This document shows positions 22,631 to 33,990 of a stretch of DNA of 64,000 bases, in pieces. The position numbers and the translations under genes are program-made. The stretch is taken from positions 5,632,927 to 5,696,926 of the forward strand of contig CANTUZ010000004.1 of NCBI GenBank assembly GCA_947846985.1, given 5' to 3'. Numbering within the stretch: position 1 is the first letter of the stretch; each line of letters begins with the position of its first letter. Source of the DNA: Fratercula arctica. Its lineage: Eukaryota > Chordata > Aves > Charadriiformes > Alcidae. Under the pieces are notes generated by a model. It saw only the letters and a list, made by a program, of their open reading frames with translations. It was not told the DNA's origin and ran no database searches.

Positions 22631-24397
22631 GTCTCGCTCAGCACGCTCTCCTGTTTGAATTGGCTTCTCTGTGGAAATGAAGAGTTTCCATCTCACAAAT
22701 TAATCTATGGCTGCGGTGCACAGACCAGCAATAAAAGACCTGTGGAAAGATGGGTGGAAAGCTGGAGCTATGAACCGGAGAGAGACACTGAGTACCTTAG
22801 CGACTCAAGTTCTCAGTTTCATCAGCAGGGCTTCCAGCAGTGTGATTTCTTCCCATATACAAGTAGGGTTTTAGTTATGCTTCCTTCTGATTTTCTGCCA
22901 TTTTTGTCTAATTGGCTAATTTTTAGTGACTCGATATAGCAGTGTCAGAATTCCTTAACTCCATTTCTACCACTGTCATCATCTAGGACTATTTTTGTTG
23001 TAACTGATGATTTATTGTAACTAATTATTAATTTATTTCTGGACATAAATAAATAAAAAATAGTCCCTGACCAAAATAGTTCATAATTGAACATGAGCAA
23101 TAATTTATATTATTTAATTATCTTTGCCTTAGGTTACTTCAGCTGCCAAGTAGGTATAAAATTATTTTAATTTACAAAGGCATGGCAAGCTTTCCTTCAT
23201 TAACACTTAGAAAAATGTTTACATAAGAGAAATAAGAGGTGCTATATCATGCCAAAGTATTACTGCAGAGGGGAGAAAGATGTGGTCAACTCACAATAAA
23301 TATTACGAATCCCATATGGAGCAGCGGACTGAACATAGGCTTGAAACACCAGCCTGCCATTGTCATCTAAGTGAATTTGGCCAGAAGGCACACTATAAAT
23401 ACATGGGATCTACTTTGACATAGGTTACCTTTCATTTGCCTTCTACACTGGAGCATTGATCTCTGCTTTTGAATCATCATTTTTCCACGAATCAAGTAAT
23501 TTGCTGTTTGAAAGTACATTAGTGACTGGAAGAGGAGAAAGTTGCCAATTTGTCTTTTCTAAGAGATGAGCTAGGAATCAGCAAACTGTCAAACAAGGCT
23601 TTATTCCTGTTGCTGAAGGAAGACGCATTGCCCTGCCTGCTTTCACATTTCCAGCCAGGACAATTAAAAGTCTGCCATCCACCTACAGCTTGTGCAGGAA
23701 AGAATTTTGTCTGCTTTGGAAATTTCCTGTACTGTCGGTGACGACAGGCAGCACTCTGAGTTGACCAGTGTAAAAGAGTATAAGAGAGATCAGAGAAAGA
23801 GAGAAATGGGTTTTGTCTGGGTCAGTTATAAACAGCAGGAGAAGAGAGGCTTTTATTTCATCACCGGCGTCTCTACCAGCAAATGGATACTATTGCATGT
23901 TATCCCTGAAAGGCTCCTTAAGTCTTTTATCCAACCAGACTGGAAAAACTCATATATATCTCAAAAGTTTTTGCACACTGCCATAAAGTACTTGGTTATT
24001 AGGGAAACTTCCAATTCCTTTTACTGCTGCAAGAATAAAATTGTCACTTTGGAACTTGCCTTCTAATAAAAGGAAAAATAGTATAATTCTTTCCAGGAAC
24101 TTAATCAGAAAAAGTTTTCAGGGAAAATGTTCTTTTTAGCAGAAAACACTCACTTACAAGCTCCGTGTGGCACAGATTCAGCATCCGATTACATAGCAGG
24201 GGCTGTGCAGCAGTGGAGAGTGCTGGTGGGTACTCACAGGTCTGTTGTTTGGCAAGGTAGAGCAGTGTTTAGCTTTGGTTATGCCAGCTTTAGCCAACAA
24301 AATAATTGCCGCTATCTAATACTCTTAATATGTGATTAGGATGAGGGGGAATTGCTGGGAAATAGCTACAGCGGTCAGACATTTGCCAAATGATAGT
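22631..24397. other. noncoding stretch with an 81-bp inverted repeat
   Basis: AT-rich DNA with no exon recognised. GGACTATTTTT (22986-22996) is matched by its exact inverse at 23056-23066. A 124-codon plus-strand frame (23692-24066) has no family resemblance. Confidence 0.5.
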
Positions 24398-24485
24398 CTC
24401 TTGGGGCAAATTGTGACTGCCTTACTGTCAACTAGGTTTCTGCTCTTTAAAAGGGGAGATGATAAACTCCACTAATACCTTATTG
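24398..24485 (+). mobile_element. MIR-like SINE fragment
   Basis: CTTGGGGCAAATTGTGACTG followed by TTTAAAAGGGGAGATGATAA and an ACTAATACCT segment follows the MIR core to 3' order (cttgggcaagttact ... aaaatggggataata). Strongly diverged, plus orientation. Confidence 0.5.
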
Positions 24486-25285
24486 GGGAACAAAATGGAT
24501 CAGAGTACCTTAGTGCTCCTTCCTTCAGCATCCTAAGGGCTTTCTATAGTATGACAGGTCATATTCCTAGTGGAAAAGAAGATATATTATACCTTTGCTT
24601 GTCACAAGCCTTTCATTGTCCTGAGCAATGGCTTGACATTGAAATGACTTCCCCGTAAAAATGGGTAGATAATTCACAGCAGAAAGTGGGGGGTTGAACT
24701 GAAGTGTTCGATACTAATGAAATGGTTAATGATCTGAAATTATTTAGGGGAATAGTCCTTATTATATGTAATGTTGTAGAGAAGGACACTTTCCTGACTC
24801 CTTTCACATCCCAGATGCAGGACTTGTTTCTGGCAGGCAGTCATTTTGGGAGGCTCCAGCTACCCGGACTCATAAGGTTAATGCCCCCCAGTGCAGATTA
24901 GTTAAAGTTTCTTATCAAGACTTGTCCTTCCTCCAGCAGAGGTTACTGATCCCTAAAATTTGGTGCTACAACTATTCATGAAATTTGTGCTAAACACCAT
25001 TCATTTAGAGAAAAAAAAAAAGGCAACTCAAACTACTCTTAGTAATACTTGAACCAACCTGGATTATTTTGAAATATCTGTTTTAAGGACTTAACTACCT
25101 GTGTACAAATGTAAGGAAATGGTAATCTAGAAGTGTGATTGTGACAGAAGCCTTTTCATCCAGTTGATTTGCAGCCAAAAGAAGACAAGTGGCTTCTCCC
25201 TATGTCTTCTTCTCGAAGGCCTTTTGGTACTGTTTGTTTGAGGAGTGAGGCCTCTCTGAAACCAAAGATAGCCAGAAAAAAAAGA

Positions 25286-25325
25286 ACAATTTAATTTACA
25301 ATACAATTTACAATTTAATTTAATG
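25286..25325. repeat. short tandem ACAATTTAATTT repeats
   Basis: Imperfect tandem units of ACAATTTA/ACAATTTAATTT, about three copies. Confidence 0.7.
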
Positions 25326-25777
25326 CTGAGAAGGCATTCTGAGAAGTAATATAGCTGAGGAAGAGTGAGATAAATAAGCTTGCACTAATGTCAGTGCTAA
25401 TAAGGAACCTGTTTGCAGCTGAGATGGTGTGGTCAGAACTAGCTCAATTATGTCTGAGCTGTATTACAGCGTGCGGTGCAGATAAAACCAGACAAACATT
25501 GCAGTGCCTGTGTCTGAAGGCTAGCTCTCATGGCAGCAGAATACTTGAGGCTATTCCAGATGTGCTCGTGGGGAATTTTCGCAAATTCTTATTTTCAACG
25601 TGCAAGGAGATAGAAAGCCTTCTCTTAGTCTCCTAGAAGAGAGTTTTGGAGAATGACACACAAGTATGTGAGTCTCACTTCAAAGGCTGCTACAGGTTTC
25701 AGGATAATTTAAGAGTCGGCATATTCCGTTGTGTAATGCACTGGATGGGAAGTCAATAGAGCTGGTTTCTAACATTT

Positions 25778-26045
25778 CATAGAATCATAGACTTATAGAA
25801 TTGCCCAGGTTGGAAGGGACCTTTCAGATCATCTAGTCCAACCATGAACATAACTCTGACAAGAACCATCACTAAACCATATCTCTAAGCACTATGTTTG
25901 CCCATCTTTTAAAAACCTCCAGGGATGGTGCCTCAATCACTTCCCTGGGCAGCTTGTTCCAATGCTTGATAACCCTTTCAGTATAAAATTTTTTCCTAAT
26001 ATTCAGTCTAAACCTCCCCTCTCTCAGAGCTTATTTCTCTTCCTG
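25778..26045 (-). mobile_element. CR1 LINE 3' end, best preserved copy in the window
   Basis: Starts at TCATAGAATCATAG (inverse of the CR1 8-bp 3' terminal repeats), then GGTTGGAAGGGACCTTTC and ATCTAGTCCAACCAT. It continues through CTAAACCATATCTCTAAGCA, CCTCCAGGGATGGTG and TTTTTCCTAATATTCAGTC. This is the inverse of a bird CR1 3' UTR of the J/X-like kind (subfamily from memory). It is 5' truncated like nearly all CR1 copies and carries no gene. Its lower divergence marks it as younger than the other copies here. Confidence 0.93.
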
Positions 26046-27198
26046 CCTCTAGTCTGTTAGGAGCTAAGAATCTAAATTTACAAGAGAGCCTTGTATTACA
26101 GATATTTCACTCTTCTAAATACAGTGGGAACACGAAATTCAGGTTCTGAAGTGCTACTGCAAGACATATAATAAATAATATTAAACATTACCTTGAGAGG
26201 TCACTTTTCAGTTTCATGGTGAGAATGGAGATGCAAGTGTGGAATTCAGCTGTGTGGATGAAGACTTGGGGGGCTTTAGAAATGCTGGTGATTTGAAAAC
26301 TGTAACTCCATCTGTGAGCTTGCGGGCATTTCAAATAAAATGTTTTATTCTTTGAAGGTATGTATGCATGGATATAATTGGTCAAGTATGTAGTAAAACC
26401 TGCCTACAGAGCTTGCCTCTGTACATATTTAGGGAAACAGAGAGATTGTTTTTGATGATTGTGATCATAAATTATAATAAAATGTACAAGCTGTAGAGAA
26501 GATGACAAACATTGTAAAATGTTGACTGAAAAGTTCAACCAAGCACTAGATACAAATTGACTTTGAATTCCAAGGTTCCAAATAAACATATTTTTGCCTC
26601 TCTAGATTTATAGAAGCTGTTCTAGTTCTCCACTAATTTCCTCTTAGTTCTCAGAGCTGTGTTTATATTTGGCTCATTTGGCCTACTTGAGCAGCCTTTT
26701 CTACCGCTAGCCCCTGTGTTTGATTTTCACATCGAGCGCTCTTCTGGGGGCTCTCAGCACACCAGTCCCTTGAGGGCTGAGTTTGGAAAGCACGGCATCA
26801 ATTGCTAGGATTAACTGCCCTTATTGTACATTGTAGCAATGAGTTAAATGATGGATTTTGCAAAGCTTCTTGAAGAACCATTTCCTACTTTAGACCAGGG
26901 CACATGCTCTGCTATCTGTTTCATCAAGTGACAGAAGGAACAGCCATAGCCAAAAGCCAGGAGAGGATAATTGGAACATCTTTAAAAATTGACTCCACAG
27001 CACAGTAAAGTATAATTTCATTTTCCTTCAGACACTAAAAATATTAATAAGAAGTCATTATGAATTATGAACAGTACAAAGTGTTCAAATCATCTCAACC
27101 GTAAATTTCTTTTGGCGAAATTCCAGAGGTCTAGTTTAGTCTTACAGAAAAGATTTTTGGCCTGACAGTGTGCTACTTTTGCTGTTCCTTTGTTTCAG
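26046..27198. other. noncoding stretch
   Basis: AT-rich with no recognised element. It ends in a pyrimidine-rich tract and CAG just before the exon-like segment at 27199. Confidence 0.5.
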
Positions 27199-27329
27199 TA
27201 CCGGCAAAGAGAAGCAGAAGGCTGGACCAAGCCATTCTTCTTTGGGGCAGAAGCTGAAAAGATCAGGAACTCTTGATATTATCTTTAAAAAAGAAACAGG
27301 CTACTGGCTAAGGTCAGGAGTAATGGGAG
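27199..27329 (+). other. exon-like open segment with good splice signals
   Basis: The 131-bp segment follows a pyrimidine-rich tract ending TTTGTTTCAG and is followed by the strong donor GTGAGT. One frame is open throughout (43 codons with one base over at each end), including GQKLKRSGTLDIIF and ETGYWLRSG. The other two frames contain stops. Its length is not a multiple of three. I do not recognise the peptide. It may be an exon of an unrecognised transcript, a noncoding RNA exon or a chance arrangement, and no partner exon was found. Confidence 0.3.
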
Positions 27330-27684
27330 GTGAGTTATTTCATAACTAGTTTGGATATCTTCCACAAGCTGGTTAGAGAAAAATGATATAGTTCTGAGAC
27401 GACAGCAGAGAAAGCACAAATAGCAAATTATTCTAATGAAGGCCTTTGTAGGCAAAGCCTTTCATTGTAGCTGTTCAAAATGTGCAAAAGGGCAAAGTAA
27501 CAAGTGTAAGTACATTTTATTTTTCCTTTGAAGCAATGCCCAGTGTCACTTGATCTTCGTTTGTTCAAGTAAGTAGGAATATAGTGACACAAAACCAGAT
27601 GGTGTTTGCTGTTATTGGATGACAGATGTTCTCTTATACTTGAGATTATATGGTTAAGTGTAATGCATTTATAGCTGGGTTATG

Positions 27685-27870
27685 CAAAATACTGAGCATC
27701 CTCAGCTCCCATTATCTGCCAGGGCAGCTGGAGGGTCTCAGTACCTCCCAGGAGGTGCAGAGCACTTAGGAGTCAGGGACCTTATTAGCTGAACTCTTCA
27801 CCTACATGCTTGCTTTTGAGACATCCCGATCATCAATTCCATTGAAATCAGTGTCCAGCCTCTTTGGGGT
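27685..27870. repeat. ancient amniote interspersed repeat copy
   Basis: ACTGAGCATCCTCAGCTCCC, GGTGCAGAGCACTTAGGAG and ATTCCATTGAAATCAGTG resemble old reptile/bird repeats with 'cagctcccattgaaatcaatgg' modules. Family name unknown to me. Diverged. Confidence 0.4.
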
Positions 27871-30800
27871 CACTCTCCAGTGACCCTCTTTAAGCGTGAA
27901 ACCAAAGACCTTCCCTTCTTTTCAGGAAATTGATCAAATGCCAAGGAACTGTGTCTAAAATGGTCACTCGATTGATGCAATTATGTGAATGATAACACAC
28001 ATACATACATCCATTGCATAGAGGTAATAAAGAGAGATAAGATAATCTTAGCGCTCAGTAGAAAATGCTCAGTAAAAACTAAGCAGTTCCAGATGCTGGA
28101 CAACCTCCCCTTGAACTTAACAGTGCAGCAGTGTAAAAGCATTGGGCGAGCCCTCTAAGCAGCCTCCATCCTACGTGTGTCTCGAACACACCCGTCCTAG
28201 AATTATCAGAGATTTTTTTCTCCTTCAAAGGAGGTTTCTTTTGAAATGGCAACCAGCATTTTTGAATTTATTAATATGGACCCTGAGATGAGGCTGGCAA
28301 ATGTATAAAAGTCAAAGTCAGATTTCAAGAGCCACCGTAGGAGTTTATGAAAAGGAAATACAAACATTGATTGTGCACATAAATCTACTCTTTGTACATA
28401 ATGCACAAAGAAATGCACCTTGCAAAGTGGGGCTCTGGCAATCTGCATTTACTTAACACAAGCACTGAAAATCAGGATCACCTTGTGAGAAGAGTCTGTT
28501 AAAGTTACTGTTCCCAGATTTTGTGATCTTGGTTTGAGGGGAATGGTTCCTTATTTTCAGGAATGATGGAGATCTACACATTCATTTGATAACAGAATTT
28601 TGATGGCTTTGGCAATCTGGGTGTTGATCATTTTAATCCGAGTTGGGCACTCCAAAGGGAGGCACAAAATTTTAGTGAATGCTCCTGAAGGTGCTGATTC
28701 ATTTATATTGTATTAAAGCACAAAGACAAATTCCAGAGTTATGGAATAATTCAGTTGTTTTGTTTTGTTGTTTGTTTGTTTTTTTTTTAAATTAGCAAGA
28801 TAGACAATCTGATGAGCTAAATACTGGTTTGGGCCAATGTGTATAAAATGTTTTGGAGGTAACCTACAATAAAGTGAATCTTAAATTTATTTATCATCTA
28901 TTGAATGAAATGAAGTAGCAAAGCCCCAAAATTATCATATGAGGGGTTCTAGTAACCTATTTAGGTTAGTCAGGACTAAAGAGAACAATCAGGAATATCA
29001 GAGACATCTAAGAAAACTCAGTAAGTCAATAATGCACCTGCAAATTATATTAATTTGTTGATTAATGCAAATAATGCATGTTAAAAAGTGACTTCTACAA
29101 TCAGGAATATTATTTCATTTTATACTTCAGTGCTACAAATATGAGGATTCGTTCGTATAAAAGTGTAGATTTGATTTCACTTGGTGCTTCTCTGCATTTT
29201 GAAAAGCACATTTTTCTGTGTAGCCTATGAAATACTGTCATTTGAAGGAGGTTAATCTCCAAGGAATTGCTGCTTTTAAAAAAGTGGATATCTTATACCA
29301 GCTCCCTCTGAATTTTTCTCTTTTTTAAACAATGCTGTATTTTTATGTAAGCAATACGCATGCCAGACACTTGCATGAAAAATATGATGTGTATAGTGCA
29401 CTTCATTTGTTTCTTGACATAACAACATAAGTTGAAAAAACACAGCGGTTTGTAGGAATTAAGTTATGACATAAACCAGACTATTTATGTCAAGAAAAGG
29501 AGACAATTTGCAATTAAAAACAGAGAGATGAGGACTGGCTACACAGTTCATGCAAATCTGATGTGAATTCTGTAAAAGTATGAAAGTGACTCGCTGCGTC
29601 CATGCGACAAAGTGCAGAGTGTTGTCACTCCAGGACAGATCACACTAACGGTAGGGAATAGCGTTTCATTATGGAGGGACCTAAATACTAAATGAAATAA
29701 CTGTCCAAACCCCATTGCTTATGGAAGTCCTGGATGTGGCAATGCCTCATCACCTCCTGTGACCTGGAAGGGTCCAGGGCAGAACTCGCTGCCAGCACAC
29801 AGTCTCTCGCCCGCTGTCTGCAAAGGGAGGAAATCTTTGGGACTTCAGTAGACAGCGGTAGGAGTTATAGCATCACGTTAAACAAAACATATTGTCTGCC
29901 TGAAATTACAACATAATTTCAGGAGGAGCAGGCCGGCATGAAAATAAGCATTCGAGGTTCAGTCCACTTTAGGCAATTTGCCCAAAATAATAGATGATGG
30001 TTAAAAATTATATTTGGTTTCCAAATATCCATCCAAATGCATTCCACTTGGCAGCTTGACAGAACAGTCAGTTTTTACAATTTTATGCCATTAAAATCAG
30101 AGGTCACATAAAGTGTAACTATCCAAACATTAGACTAATTATTACTACCCTGTGTCTGTAAAGGGCTTTGTTCCCTGTCAAGATGCCTTGACACTTTAGC
30201 ATAAATACCTTAATTCTCCTCCCCTACCACCCCTCTCTTCGTCCACCCCAACCCACACACAAAGTGGCATTTAAATAAGACTCTTCACACTATGTCATAA
30301 ATATTAATGACATGAAACTCAGGGCTTGGCATTTTTCATTAATGGCCCTCTTCATCACTGTTTCACACCTGGCCTGCAGCCAGCCCCTATGTAACTGGCT
30401 GACATTTTTTAAAAACAATGTTAATATTGAAGTGAAACAAAATACTGGGATAATTTTTCACAAATTAAAATTGTTGGCAAACCCTCTTTCCACATTATGT
30501 GCTTGGATTGTCATTTGGCGTGACTTCTTGAACAATGCCCGTGTTGGCTTGGCATGGTTTGACTTGTAATTACAGTTTATGCCTTTCAGCTGCTCCCCGC
30601 AATACCTCCAAATGAGCTGTGGACGGGAATTTCATAGAACACTTGGGCTGGTTTTGAAAAAATTAATACATTTTTCCCTACGCTCCAACTTTTCTAGTCA
30701 TCTCCATAGAAGGATTAATGCCATTGTTGGTGGTACAAGAAAATGTCTTAGTTCCTGTGGTCACTTGCACGATTTTTGTCCTTTCGGTTTGAGCTGTACC

Positions 30801-31304
30801 AATTGCTTGAAGTTGTAAATTAAACAACAAGTGATGTTCTGGAGATACTAATGACAGTGTTCAAGATCTAATTTTCTGTTTTCTGTCTGCCTGAGTGAAA
30901 TACGTGCAGCTCAGTCTCCTGAACAACATTGATGGCTCAATCCTAGAAGATAATGAGCCTTCTGAATAAGCTGCCAGATACTGACACTCTTCCTCAAGCA
31001 GCAAGTATGTGTTTGGCTCTTCTTGCCCTTCATTGTTTGTCTGAATAAGGACCACAATGTTCATGTCTCACAGGTTTGAGCCTTGAAGTTTCTAGATTGT
31101 CACAGAGAAGCTGGCGTTTCAGTGAAAAAAAATGGTTCGAATGAGAGCAATAATAATTTGTCTTTTGTCTTCAGTAGAAAGTGAAAGTAGAAGGTGAAGA
31201 ACCAGAAACGTGTACATGGCTCATTGCAATAAAATGTATTTCGCAGTCTGGTGTACGTCATGACCTTTAGTGCTTTGGATTAAGCAAGATAAAGAGCAAA
31301 CAGA
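27871..31304. other. noncoding stretch including a possible conserved element
   Basis: No gene recognised. A T-rich simple repeat lies at 28755-28788. The part at 30180-30830 has long compositionally even sequence, TTAATGA/TAATTA-type cores and two successive frames (85 and 79 codons) unlike any protein. It has the look of a conserved noncoding element, unproved. Confidence 0.4.
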
Positions 31305-32325
31305 AACTATAGGATCATAGGTCTAGAAGGAAGATGAAGTCACCTAATCCAAGGCAAAAGCAACAACCTTTGGCTCCTTCCTGACAGGCACTTGTCAGCC
31401 TGCCTTGAAATCTTCGGTAGGCATACACCAAACCTCAGTTAAACGCTTCTGTTCTTCATGGCCCTTTCATTACAAAATGTTTCTGAAGATGTAATCTGAA
31501 TCTTCTTGCTTGAATTTTAGCCTGTTACTTATGTAGACACATAGAATAGCCTTCTACGTGTCTAAAAGCCTGTTATCAAGCCTTCCCTCGGTCTTTTAGC
31601 CTAAAAATCCCACTTTTCCCATATTTTATCATAATTCATATTTTATAGACCGTTTATCATTTTTATTGCTATCTTTGGGAATGTCTCTGACTGGTTCATA
31701 AATTTGTCGAAGTGTGGTCCCCGACCTAGGCACAATAATCCGGTTAAAGCCTTATCAGTGCTGAGTAGAGCAAAAGGGTTACTCCGCAAACTTGCACACC
31801 AGCTGCATTCCAGAATGACATCTCTGTGTTAGCAGCAGTGTCATTGTTAACTCATGTCCTGTCTGTGGGCAACTCTAATTTCTATACCCTTTTCTGTCTG
31901 AATTTCTTCCTCCTCAGCTTTCCCTGTTATTATTCCCGAGTGGTTATTATTCCTGAGCAGGTTATTATTCCCGAGTGTGGTGCTTGCACTTGTACAAGTT
32001 AAAAAATCTCTGAAGTTTTCCATTCATACTTCCAGCTTATCACAACATAGACTTGTCCTCCAAAGTACTTACAACGTACCAGACTTCATTTGTCTCTAAA
32101 TCCAACGAGCCTATTTGTGATTTGCCGTTTGGGTCAGTAGTGAGAATATTGAATAGCACTGAACCCAGGACAGACCCCAGTGGAAAATCCATTGGATACA
32201 TCCTTCCACTTCAATAAGGAACCTCACTATTCGGCTTTGCACTTACACTTGAGATCCTTTTTCCCTAACTGGCTTATGATGAGCGATGTGGTCACGTGAG
32301 GCAGTATTACAGACATAACACTAAT
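31305..32325 (-). mobile_element. large old CR1 LINE fragment (about 1 kb)
   Basis: Left end GGATCATAGGTCTAGAAGG is the inverse of a CR1 3' end. Then come CTGACAGGCACTTGTCAGCC, a GTTATCAAGCCTTCCCTCGG segment, TTTATCATTTTTATTGCT, GAAGTGTGGTCC, CAGTGCTGAGTAGAGCA and GAATATTGAATAGCACTGA, then CCCAGGACAGACCCCAG. These follow the inverse of amniote CR1 from 3' UTR well into the reverse-transcriptase domain, in order. No frame survives. It contains a local tandem triplication (31926-31977), and the right end fades near 32325. Confidence 0.88.
31926..31977. repeat. 17-18 bp unit repeated three times
   Basis: GTTATTATTCCCGAGTG, then a diverged copy (GTTATTATTCCTGAGCAG), then an exact copy of the first. 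It sits inside the CR1 fragment and looks like a local duplication after insertion. Confidence 0.9.
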
Positions 32326-33764
32326 GAATGCTAAATATTTAAGATCCATACTTTTACTTTCCTCTTTTCAGGGATAAAGAAAATCTTCTGCAAAGCATTC
32401 AAATCTGTTCTGACTTATTTTTCAGGATTTTTTCAAACTGAACACTGCAACTGTAGCATCATTCCAGGCTGTGTATCTCCTCAAGAGCTTTATTTCTCAA
32501 GAATACAATTCTGAAAAATTTGGCTTGACGTGCAGTTAACAGTAACCTTTGAAAGCATACATTAAAAATGGCATGTTTTGTATTGCTTGGTTTCTTCTTC
32601 AACATATAGAATGAAAATATCAAGAAATATTCTTTTGATCTGAATGCTCTTGATGTACTTAGTGTAAGTTTGCATAATTTAATGGATGTGTACCAAACGC
32701 AACATAAATTATCTCTCCTGTACAAAGAGAAACTCAGGACATATTTCAAATTCAGATAAGTATTTGGGGTTTAGAAACTTTGAGCATTTGGTGACTGGAT
32801 TTCATCCACTCTGAAGTCTCCAGCCATTCAGTAAACTCATAATCGGTGTGAGAATGCTTGGATCCAGGATGCAAGTTTTGTTAAGATCTCAAAGTTCTGA
32901 AAATTTACAGGTGTTTGCATTTGGCGTTTTGGTGTGCCCCAGGTTACTTACATCTTTCTTTTAATATGCAAAGTGTTTTTAAAAAAAGAAGTGCTGCTAT
33001 GCAGGGGTGTTGCCCAACTGTATGTAAAATGTTAATGGACCAGTCCAAAACTGATTGTGGAATGGGCTGTGATGTCCGGCTGTTGGTCAAGGGCTTGAAG
33101 TATTTTATAAATGTTTACTTTTAATTTATACTTGTACTCAGAAATATGGAACGCTTTGATTCTTAATTTAGAACATTCATACCATGTTTTGAGTCCAGCA
33201 AACAAAGGCAGATCACTGAGGAGTTTACGACTCGAAAAGGCTGTTTCCTTTCATTGCTGTCACCATCAGTATTTTCTATACAACAGTAGCCGAAGTGTGA
33301 AGTGTAAAACTCAGAGTGTTCCGTAGTTTGAAAGCAGAACCGCTGCTGCACTCATATTTTTTCTAAGCAGAGGGACTGGAGGATTGTCTTTAGCTGAAAT
33401 AAAAAACGCAAGGAAAACCCTATGGTATCTGTTTTTAGGATATTGTGGAGTAACAGTGAAACAAAGGACTTGTAAGGAAATTGCCACTTTTGGATGATAA
33501 AAGTAACTGTTCTCTGGAAACGGTATATAGATGTGAGTGTAGAGAACAAAATGTTGATAAGGATGCGTGACACTTCAGAGATGCTAAGGCACAGGCGAAA
33601 AGCCAAAGTCCTCAACTACTTGCCAAATGCAAATATTCCACTCTACAGGGATCACAGTGCCCTTCATTTCCATGGCGCTTAGTTTCCTGAAACCCTAAAC
33701 CCTTTCTAAGTGTTAATTAGTCCACTTCATAATGCTCCCTTTGGGGGAAAATAGTACTTTCAAA
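32326..33764. other. noncoding stretch
   Basis: AT-rich with no exon. Frames of 96 (minus) and 87 (minus) codons lack any resemblance. The leftmost part may be further decayed CR1 sequence. Confidence 0.5.
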
Positions 33765-33870
33765 CCTTTTTTTTACAGATGTTGAAACTTTGTCTCTGGA
33801 GAATTAAGTTGCTTACCCCAATTCAAAGCAGAAACACAGATTTGAGCTCCAGGTCATCTCCTATATGAAT
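33765..33870 (-). mobile_element. MIR-like SINE fragment
   Basis: TTTTACAGATGTTGAAACT, then TTAAGTTGCTTACCCCAA, GAAACACAGATTTGAGCTCC and AGGTCATCTC follow the inverse MIR core (ttttacagatgaggaaactgag ... cttgcccaaggtcac ... gggatttgaactcagg). Diverged by base changes and small indels. Confidence 0.65.
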
Positions 33871-33936
33871 ATCAGGTTTAATCCTATGAGTTGGCAAGCA
33901 CTTCCAACTGCCAAGAAGTGGAGTCCCAGACTTTGT

Positions 33937-33990
33937 ACAAGTAATACTTGTAGCCCTTTTACAAGTAGCCCTTTTACACGTAATGCTTGT
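33937..33990. repeat. tandem ACAAGTAGCCCTTTT units
   Basis: Two exact copies of TAGCCCTTTTACA flanked by related ACAAGTAATACTTG / ACACGTAATGCTTG halves. Confidence 0.8.
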
